From: an uncultured Eubacterium sp.
Lineage (GTDB): Bacteria > Bacillota > Clostridia > Peptostreptococcales > Anaerovoracaceae
Assembly (NCBI GenBank): GCA_905193765.1
Contig: CAJJPZ010000126.1
Span: forward strand, 1 to 6,539
Reading direction: 5' to 3'
Length of the DNA stretch: 6,539 nucleotides
Within the stretch, counting starts at the first letter, position 1. Each line of letters starts with the position of its first letter. Below, in pieces: positions 1 to 5,278 of this stretch. Position numbers and translations under genes: made by a program. The notes beneath the pieces are model-generated. The model did no database searches. It saw only the letters and a list, made by a program, of their open reading frames with translations, and was not told the origin of the DNA.

Positions 1-1109
1 TCGTCCGCGGCGGTGCAGCAGCAGTACCGGGACCATTCGGCTCAGGTAAGACAGTCGTACAGCATCAGCTGGCAAAATGGTCTGATGTGGATCTCGTAGT
101 TTACGTAGGATGCGGAGAACGAGGCAATGAAATGACAGAGGTACTTATGGAGTTCCCGGAACTTAAAGACCCGAGGTCAGGAGAGTCGCTGATGAACCGT
201 ACTGTACTCATTGCAAACACATCTGACATGCCTGTAGCTGCACGTGAAGCTTCGATATATACAGGTATAACGATAGCAGAATACTTCAGAGATATGGGAT
301 ATTCTGTAGCTATAATGGCAGACTCGACATCGAGATGGGCGGAAGCACTTCGTGAAATGTCGGGAAGACTGGAGGAAATGCCGGGTGAAGAAGGATACCC
401 TGCATATCTGACCTCGAGGCTGGCACAGTTCTATGAGAGAGCCGGAGAGGTGAAGTGCCTTGGAAGTGATGACAGGACAGGCACTCTTACTGCTATAGGT
501 GCCGTTTCGCCTGCAGGCGGAGACAACTCCGATCCTGTAGTACAGTCAACGCTTCGTATCGTCAAAGTGTTCTGGGGACTGGATTCAGGCCTGGCATACA
601 AGAGACATTTCCCGTCGATAAACTGGCTGACATCATATTCGCTTTACAGTGATACCACAGGCAGATGGCTTGACAGGAATATAGCTGATGACTGGACAAA
701 ATGTGTTACAGAGACTAACAAACTGCTTCAGATAGAATCAGAGCTGGAAGAAATAGTGAAGCTGGTAGGCTATGACTCACTGTCACCTTCAGACAGACTG
801 ATTCTGGAGGCATCAAGGTCTGTCAGAGAAGACTATCTGCAGCAGAATGCATTCGATGACACAGATGCATACACATCTCTTGATAAACAGTACAGGATCC
901 TGAAGCTGATACTGACATTCTATAATGAGTCGGTAAATGCACTGGAGAAAGGTGTCGATGTAAAGAGCATACTGAAGATGGAAGTTCGTGAAAAGATAGC
1001 AAGAGCCAAGTATATACCGGAAGATGAGATCGCAGATTATATGACAGACGCATCTCAGGAGCTTACGAAAACTCTTGACAGACTTATCAAAGAGGAGGTA
1101 TCTGCATAA
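1..1109 (+). CDS. atpA: V-type ATP synthase catalytic subunit A (5' partial)
   Basis: This is the catalytic A subunit (NtpA) of a V/A-type ATPase. It hydrolyses or makes ATP in the A3B3 head, coupled to H+ or Na+ movement across the membrane. The reading frame is open from base 3, so the gene enters from the left; the first in-frame GTG (87) lies after the P-loop and is not the start. Seen: Walker A GPFGSGKT at 30-53, then VGCGERGNEM with the catalytic glutamate of the GER motif at 117-119, then the family hallmark ADSTSRWAEALREMSGRLEE. 368 residues are present. Bacterial A subunits are about 580-590 residues, so roughly the first 210 (beta-barrel and bulge region) are missing outside the window. 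TAA at 1107-1109 overlaps the ATG of subunit B (TAATG). The identification is secure, and the sequence looks intact and ordinary. Confidence 0.98.
   Translation, partial: VRGGAAAVPGPFGSGKTVVQHQLAKWSDVDLVVYVGCGERGNEMTEVLMEFPELKDPRSGESLMNRTVLIANTSDMPVAAREASIYTGITIAEYFRDMGYSVAIMADSTSRWAEALREMSGRLEEMPGEEGYPAYLTSRLAQFYERAGEVKCLGSDDRTGTLTAIGAVSPAGGDNSDPVVQSTLRIVKVFWGLDSGLAYKRHFPSINWLTSYSLYSDTTGRWLDRNIADDWTKCVTETNKLLQIESELEEIVKLVGYDSLSPSDRLILEASRSVREDYLQQNAFDDTDAYTSLDKQYRILKLILTFYNESVNALEKGVDVKSILKMEVREKIARAKYIPEDEIADYMTDASQELTKTLDRLIKEEVSA
1091..1098 (+). promoter_or_regulatory. Ribosome binding site for V-ATPase subunit B
   Basis: AGAGGAGG lies inside the last codons of subunit A, ending 10 bases before the ATG at 1109. 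It supports the TAATG overlap start and suggests translational coupling of A and B, which are needed in equal amounts. Confidence 0.75.
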
Positions 1110-2488
1110 TGCTTAAAGAATATAAAACAATATCAGAGGTAGCAGGACCTCTTATGCTTGTAAGGGATGTTGAAGATGTTGCTTATGATGAGCTTGGAGA
1201 AATACAGCTGCAGAACGGAGAACGCAGAAGATGTAAAGTTCTGGAGGTAAATGGCAGTGATGTACTGGTACAGCTTTTCGAAAGTTCTGCAGGAATAAAT
1301 CTTGAAGACAGTAAAGTAAGATTTTTCGGAAAGGGACTGGAACTGTCAGTATCAGAAGATATGCTTGGAAGAGTATTTTCCGGGATGGGTGAGCCGATAG
1401 ATGGAGGTCCTGAACTGATACCTGAAAGAAAGATAGATATCAACGGACTGCCTATGAACCCGTCTGCCAGAGTATATCCGGATGAGTTCATACAGACGGG
1501 TGTATCTGCTATAGACGGTCTCAACACTCTTGTAAGAGGACAGAAACTGCCTATATTCTCAGGTTCAGGTCTTCCTCATGCCAAACTTGCTGCACAGATC
1601 GCAAGACAGGCTAAGGTGCTGAAGGGAGAATCCAACTTCGCAGTAGTATTCTGTGCTATAGGTATAACCTTTGAAGAATCCGACTACTTTATTTCGGACT
1701 TCAGGGATACAGGCGCTATAGACAGAACAGTTATGTTCATAAACCTGGCCAACGACCCTGCCATAGAGCGTATCGCAACGCCTCGTATGGCACTGACAGC
1801 GGCTGAGTATCTGGCATTCGAAAAAGACATGCATGTGCTTGTAATACTTACAGACATAACGAACTACGCAGAAGCGCTTCGTGAAGTATCGTCAGCAAGA
1901 AAGGAAGTACCGGGAAGAAGAGGTTATCCGGGATACCTCTATACCGACCTGGCTACGCTGTATGAGAGAGCAGGAAGGAAAGAGGACAGTGAAGGTTCGA
2001 TAACCATGATACCTATACTTACGATGCCTGAAGATGATAAGACACATCCGATCCCGGACCTTACGGGATATATCACCGAAGGACAGATAATCCTTTCGAG
2101 AGAGCTTTACAGAAAGAATGTAATGCCGCCTATAGATATCCTGCCGTCACTTTCACGACTCAAGGACAAGGGTATAGGGCCTGACAAGACAAGAGAAGAC
2201 CATTCAGGTACCATGAACCAGCTCTTTGCAGCCTACGCCAGAGGAAAGGATGCAAAGGAACTCATGACGATCCTGGGTGAAGCGGCGCTGTCCGAGACAG
2301 ACCTGCTTTACGCCAAGTTTGCAGAGGAGTTCGAGAAAAAGTATGTATCTCAGGGATTCACGACCAACAGAGAGATCGCAGAGACCCTGGATATAGGCTG
2401 GGAACTTCTTGATATACTGCCAAAGAGCGAACTGAAGAGGATCAAACCTGAAATGATAGAAAAATATGCAGTGAAGCATGATGAATAA
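1109..2488 (+). CDS. atpB: V-type ATP synthase non-catalytic subunit B
   Basis: This is the B subunit (NtpB) of the V/A-type ATPase head, which alternates with A and completes the catalytic interfaces. It has 459 residues, the normal family length. Seen: an N-terminal beta-barrel region (about 1-75, with SEVAGPLMLV), then FSGSGLPHAKLA at about residues 150-161. That is the degenerate P-loop typical of B subunits, which do not hydrolyse ATP. Next come TDITNYAEALREVSSARKEVPGRRGYPGY and, late in the nucleotide-binding domain, PSLSRL with Arg350. Arg350 corresponds to the arginine finger that reaches into the neighbouring A-subunit site. The final hundred residues form the helical C-terminal domain. 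The start overlaps the stop of A by one base and has a good upstream Shine-Dalgarno. The next gene, subunit D, begins 13 bases after the TAA. Confidence 0.98.
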   Translation: MLKEYKTISEVAGPLMLVRDVEDVAYDELGEIQLQNGERRRCKVLEVNGSDVLVQLFESSAGINLEDSKVRFFGKGLELSVSEDMLGRVFSGMGEPIDGGPELIPERKIDINGLPMNPSARVYPDEFIQTGVSAIDGLNTLVRGQKLPIFSGSGLPHAKLAAQIARQAKVLKGESNFAVVFCAIGITFEESDYFISDFRDTGAIDRTVMFINLANDPAIERIATPRMALTAAEYLAFEKDMHVLVILTDITNYAEALREVSSARKEVPGRRGYPGYLYTDLATLYERAGRKEDSEGSITMIPILTMPEDDKTHPIPDLTGYITEGQIILSRELYRKNVMPPIDILPSLSRLKDKGIGPDKTREDHSGTMNQLFAAYARGKDAKELMTILGEAALSETDLLYAKFAEEFEKKYVSQGFTTNREIAETLDIGWELLDILPKSELKRIKPEMIEKYAVKHDE

Positions 2489-2501
2489 GGGGGAACTATA
2501 A

Positions 2502-3158
2502 ATGGCAGTTTTACAGGTAAACCCTACCAGAATGGAGCTTTCCAGGCTGAAAAAAAGGCTCACGACGTCCATGAGAGGGCACAAGCTCCTCAAGGACAAG
2601 CGTGATGACCTTATGAAAAAGTTCCTGGAGCTCATACGTGAAAACATGGAGCTTCGGACCCAGCTGGAAGAAAAGATGGCAGATGTGTATGCGGGCTTCG
2701 TGATAGCAGGTGCACAGATGGATGATGCTGTCCTGCAGGAATCACTGATGCTGCCGCAGACACAGGTGTATGCAGAAGTAAACACCAGGAATGTAATGAG
2801 CGTCGATGTGCCTGATTTCAGCTTCAGTGAAAGCAGCAGCGAGAAACGTGATATTTATCCGTATGGTCTTGCATTCACTTCAGGAGAACTGGATTCATCA
2901 GTGGAGGCGCTTTCAGAAGTCCTGCCTCTGATGCTGAAGCTTGCTCAGGCAGAGAAAACAGCGCAGCTTCTTGCAGAAGAGATAGAAAAGACGAGGCGTC
3001 GTGTAAATGCTCTTGAATATGTTCAGATACCTACATTGCAGGAAACTATAAAAAGCATTACAATGAAACTGGATGAAAATGAGCGAAGCAATCTGGCAAG
3101 GCTGATGAAGATCAAGGATATGATGATTGCTCAGCAGTATGGTGCAGCGGAAAAGTAA
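2502..3158 (+). CDS. atpD: V-type ATP synthase central-stalk subunit D
   Basis: Subunit D (NtpD) is the rotor shaft of the V/A-type ATPase. Its long antiparallel coiled coil inserts into the A3B3 head and turns with the membrane ring. Seen: the family N-terminus with VNPTRMEL followed by charged helical sequence (LKDKRDDLMKKFLEL), a less helical middle (about 85-130), and a second long heptad-like helix from about 145 to the end containing RRVNALEYVQIPTL, a conserved D-family stretch. The length of 218 residues is normal. The start is supported by AAGGGGGA at 2487-2494, seven bases before the ATG. It is the last ATPase gene visible in this A-B-D order. The next gene, of unrelated function, begins 12 bases after its TAA. 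Confidence 0.96.
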   Translation: MAVLQVNPTRMELSRLKKRLTTSMRGHKLLKDKRDDLMKKFLELIRENMELRTQLEEKMADVYAGFVIAGAQMDDAVLQESLMLPQTQVYAEVNTRNVMSVDVPDFSFSESSSEKRDIYPYGLAFTSGELDSSVEALSEVLPLMLKLAQAEKTAQLLAEEIEKTRRRVNALEYVQIPTLQETIKSITMKLDENERSNLARLMKIKDMMIAQQYGAAEK

Positions 3159-3170
3159 AGTCAGGATGAT

Positions 3171-3584
3171 ATGAAACTGGATTATGTGATTGAGAAAGAT
3201 GATTTTGACAGGGCGGGGGAAGCGTCCGGCAGCGTAAAGAAAATGCTTTCAAAGCTGGGTGTAGCACCGCCTGTGGTGAAGCGTGTCGCCATCGCCATGT
3301 ATGAAGCGGAGATAAACGCATTCATACACGGTGGAGGCGGTGAAGCACATGTTGAGATCGACAGCGAGTCTGTCAGGATACAGATTATTGACTCCGGCAA
3401 GGGTATCGAGGATCTTGAACTCGCTATGCAGGAAGGGTGGTCTACAGCAGATGAGAATGTCAGGAAGATGGGATTCGGTGCAGGAATGGGTCTGCCTAAT
3501 ATAAAAAAGAATACCGATATCCTGAAGATAGACACGAAACCGGGAGAAGGGACCAGACTTGACATGACCGTTTATATCAAGTGA
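3171..3584 (+). CDS. SpoIIAB/RsbW-like GHKL ATPase (possible anti-sigma factor kinase)
   Basis: A small soluble single-domain GHKL ATPase of 137 residues, the size of SpoIIAB/RsbW/RsbT proteins. Seen: N-box YEAEINAFIHGG with Glu45 and Asn49, spaced as the catalytic Glu and Mg-binding Asn of SpoIIAB; G1 box IDSGKGI (Asp74, Gly76, Gly78), which contacts adenine; and G2 lid GFGAGMGLPNI (Gly101 to Gly107). All ATP-binding residues are present, and Glu45 makes serine kinase activity on an STAS-type partner plausible. No anti-sigma-antagonist or sigma factor gene is in the window, so the partner is unknown. The ATG is preceded by a modest AGGA (3163-3166) with short spacing, 12 bases after the V-ATPase D stop, which suggests read-through expression. 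In similar clostridial hydrogenase-linked clusters this is the first cassette gene (recalled, not checked). The fold is certain; the kinase role is inferred. Confidence 0.85.
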   Translation: MKLDYVIEKDDFDRAGEASGSVKKMLSKLGVAPPVVKRVAIAMYEAEINAFIHGGGGEAHVEIDSESVRIQIIDSGKGIEDLELAMQEGWSTADENVRKMGFGAGMGLPNIKKNTDILKIDTKPGEGTRLDMTVYIK

Positions 3585-3600
3585 GATCCCATATAGGATC
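3585..3600 (+). repeat. Short inverted repeat in the 30-base gap between two genes
   Basis: GATCC (3585-3589) and GGATC (3596-3600) can pair around a six-base loop, directly after the TGA of the GHKL ATPase gene and directly before the AGGAGGG ribosome binding site. There is no U-tract, so it is not an intrinsic terminator. It might be a weak hairpin affecting translation, or chance. Confidence 0.3.
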
Positions 3601-3607
3601 AGGAGGG
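3601..3607 (+). promoter_or_regulatory. Strong ribosome binding site for the DRTGG protein
   Basis: AGGAGGG ends seven bases before the ATG at 3615. It is one of the strongest Shine-Dalgarno sequences in the window and fixes that start. Confidence 0.75.
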
Positions 3608-3614
3608 TTACAGT

Positions 3615-3944
3615 ATGAACGTAAAAGAATTGTCAGAGGCGCTTGGTCTGCGGCAGGTAGCAGCAGGCGGGATGGAACGCGAAGTTGCAGGTGTCTATGT
3701 GTGTGATCTTCTCAGCCGTGTTATGAGCGGGTGCGGCGCAGGTGATGTCTGGATAACGGTCCAGACACACCTGAACACCCTTGCTGTTGCAGAGCTGTGC
3801 GAGGCTGCATGTATAATCATGCCTGAAGGGATCGCAGCAGACCCCGGTACTGTAAAAAAGGCAGAAGAAAAGGGAATAGCGATACTGATCAGTGATATGA
3901 CTGCATATGACCTTTGCTGGAAGATACACCAGCTGATGATATGA
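3615..3944 (+). CDS. Stand-alone DRTGG-domain protein
   Basis: A soluble protein of 109 residues made of one DRTGG domain, a small alpha/beta fold also found in some CBS-domain and phosphotransacetylase proteins, probably for ligand or protein binding. Seen: N-terminal NVKELSEALGL, then MEREVAGVYVCDLLSRVM at about 20-37 (the name-giving motif is diverged here), GDVWITVQTHLNTLAVAEL, a hydrophobic CIIMPEGI strand, and a final ISDMTAYDLCWKIHQL. It has no catalytic residues that I recognise. It aligns along its whole length with the first ~110 residues of the hydrogenase-like protein at 5268, so the two are paralogous domains and may heterodimerise. It sits between a GHKL ATPase and a PHP gene. 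Its TGA overlaps the next ATG (ATGA), suggesting coupled translation. Family assignment is firm; function is unknown. Confidence 0.85.
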   Translation: MNVKELSEALGLRQVAAGGMEREVAGVYVCDLLSRVMSGCGAGDVWITVQTHLNTLAVAELCEAACIIMPEGIAADPGTVKKAEEKGIAILISDMTAYDLCWKIHQLMI

Positions 3945-4693
3945 TATTCAGTTATGATCTGCACATACATTCTGCACTGTCACCATGTGCAGAAGAGGAG
4001 ATGACACCGAATAATATACTCAATATGGCAGCAGTCAGGGGTATAGACATGATTGCAGTTACTGATCATAATTCGACTGCTAATCTCAAAGCCTTTTCAA
4101 AATGCGCAGAGGACAAACCGGTGATATTCATTCCGGGTATAGAAGTAGAGTCGGCGGAGGAAGTGCATATCATATGTCTTTTCCCAGATACAGAAACAGC
4201 ATGCAGATTTGGAGAAGTTGTCAGGAAAAATCTTCCTGACATCAGAAATGATGCTGAACTTTTCGGATACCAGTACATAATGGATGAGAATGACGATATA
4301 ACCGGTCATGAAGAACAGATGCTGCTGTTCGCATCATCGATGACACTGGAAGAGGTTTTCAGTTTAGCTGACAGATACGGAGGCGCAGCATATTTTGCAC
4401 ATGCCGACAGGAACACATACAGTGTATATTCGGCACTTGGGACTCTGCCTGAGGACGTGGATGCAGGAGTTATAGAACTTTCTGACAGCGAAGCAGGCAG
4501 AGCTTTTGCCATAGGCAGAAAAGAGCTTGAAGGCAGGCAGCTGCTTTACTGCTCCGATGCCCATCGCCTGGCGGATATGAGCATCGGCGACAACTATATA
4601 GATCTGCCTGTGAAAAGCGAAAGACCGGATGCGGTTGATGTGGTAAAATGGATAAGAAACAGGATATACTCAGGTAAAGAGCAAGGCAGGTGA
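3941..4693 (+). CDS. PHP-domain metal-dependent phosphoesterase
   Basis: A 250-residue PHP (polymerase and histidinol phosphatase) family protein, probably a cytosolic metal-dependent phosphoesterase. Seen: motif I DLHIHS (His8, His10), motif II VTDHNS (Asp42, His43), GIEVES with Glu68 followed by EEVHIICLF (His76), motif III YFAHADR (His154), and motif IV SDAH (Asp206, His208). Together these form the full set of metal ligands expected of an active PHP centre, so it does not look degenerate. The substrate is unknown; relatives act on nucleotides, histidinol phosphate or short RNAs, and none of these is indicated here. I chose ATG 3941 over an in-frame TTG at 3914, because the ATG makes an ATGA overlap with the DRTGG gene and places the DLHIHS motif at the usual distance from the N-terminus. 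A clear Shine-Dalgarno is lacking, which fits translational coupling. The TGA lies three bases before the next ATG. Confidence 0.9.
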   Translation: MIFSYDLHIHSALSPCAEEEMTPNNILNMAAVRGIDMIAVTDHNSTANLKAFSKCAEDKPVIFIPGIEVESAEEVHIICLFPDTETACRFGEVVRKNLPDIRNDAELFGYQYIMDENDDITGHEEQMLLFASSMTLEEVFSLADRYGGAAYFAHADRNTYSVYSALGTLPEDVDAGVIELSDSEAGRAFAIGRKELEGRQLLYCSDAHRLADMSIGDNYIDLPVKSERPDAVDVVKWIRNRIYSGKEQGR

Positions 4694-4696
4694 GTT

Positions 4697-5278
4697 ATGA
4701 AAGAACTGGCACTTCATATCCTTGATATAATGCAGAATTCAGTCGCAGCAGGCAGCCACAGGATATGTATATCAGTAAAGACTTCAGATGATGATCGTAT
4801 GATGGAAATAATCGTCAGAGATGATGGCAGAGGGATGAGCAGTGAAGAGGCAGAAGCAGCTCTGGATCCTTTCTATACGTCAAGAACAACGAGAGATGTA
4901 GGTCTGGGACTTCCGATGTTCAGAGAAGCAGCTGTTATGACAGGCGGTGATCTGAGCATATCATCGGTACCGGGTGAAGGAACGGAAGTCAGGGCTGTCT
5001 TTGTGACGAAGTCGATAGACCGGCAACCGCTTGGCAGCCTCGGTAATATCATTATGCTTCATATGATTTCAAATGAAGATATAGAGCTCAGACTTGAGCT
5101 CGAGAGCAGTCGTGGCAGTTACTGCTTTGAAAGCAGCGTGATCATAGCGGAGGCATTGGAATCAGGCGGCAGTGCAATGGATGCGGCATTTGAAAGTGAA
5201 GAACTTGCAGACCGGGCTGAAAAGAGGGTATTCAGTGGAATACTGGCTGAATTAGGAGGCGATCCGGATGGAGCTTAA
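4697..5278 (+). CDS. Histidine-kinase-type ATPase without phosphoacceptor domain
   Basis: A 193-residue soluble protein with a GHKL catalytic domain like the CA domain of histidine kinases. Seen: N-box HILDIMQNSVAAG near the very N-terminus (Asp10, Asn14), G1 box VRDDGRGM (Asp42, Gly44, Gly46), F-box DPFYTSRT (about 57-64), G2 box VGLGLPMF (about 68-75), and the closing VPGEGTEVRAVF strand near 90-105. There is no sensor, membrane or DHp helix with a phosphorylatable histidine upstream, so it is not a normal sensor kinase. Residues from about 110 form a second region (beginning PLGSLGNII) that I do not recognise. N-box and G2 differ clearly from the SpoIIAB-like protein at 3171, so this is a different GHKL branch rather than a duplicate. 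AAGGCAGGTGA precedes the ATG. The gene end overlaps the hydrogenase-like gene by 11 bases, pointing to a linked role. Confidence 0.88.
   Translation: MKELALHILDIMQNSVAAGSHRICISVKTSDDDRMMEIIVRDDGRGMSSEEAEAALDPFYTSRTTRDVGLGLPMFREAAVMTGGDLSISSVPGEGTEVRAVFVTKSIDRQPLGSLGNIIMLHMISNEDIELRLELESSRGSYCFESSVIIAEALESGGSAMDAAFESEELADRAEKRVFSGILAELGGDPDGA
5254..5259 (+). promoter_or_regulatory. Ribosome binding site for the hydrogenase-like gene
   Basis: A perfect AGGAGG sits inside the 3' end of the upstream ATPase gene, eight bases before ATG 5268. It decides the start and shows that the N-terminal DRTGG domain belongs to the same protein as the iron-sulfur part. Confidence 0.8.

Noticed and set aside
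87..89. GTG as a start of V-ATPase subunit A
   Set aside because: The frame is open upstream to the window edge and contains the Walker A motif, so this GTG is an internal valine.
1075..1110. TTGACA followed by CATAAT as a promoter before subunit B
   Set aside because: The two boxes are 24 bases apart, too far for a sigma-A promoter, and both lie in the coding end of subunit A, over its ribosome binding site.
2204..2785. A 193-codon antisense open frame across the V-ATPase B/D boundary
   Set aside because: It lies opposite two secure genes, has a low-complexity Ser/Cys-rich product without motifs, and has no ribosome binding site case. It is a shadow frame.
3914..3940. Earlier TTG start for the PHP gene
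   Set aside because: It would overlap the DRTGG gene by 31 bases, lacks a Shine-Dalgarno, and adds nine residues ahead of a motif that normally lies close to the N-terminus. ATG 3941 is better.
5084..5101. Two GAGCTC copies six bases apart, resembling an operator or hairpin
   Set aside because: They encode the ELRLEL stretch in the middle of a well-supported gene and are best explained by codon repetition.
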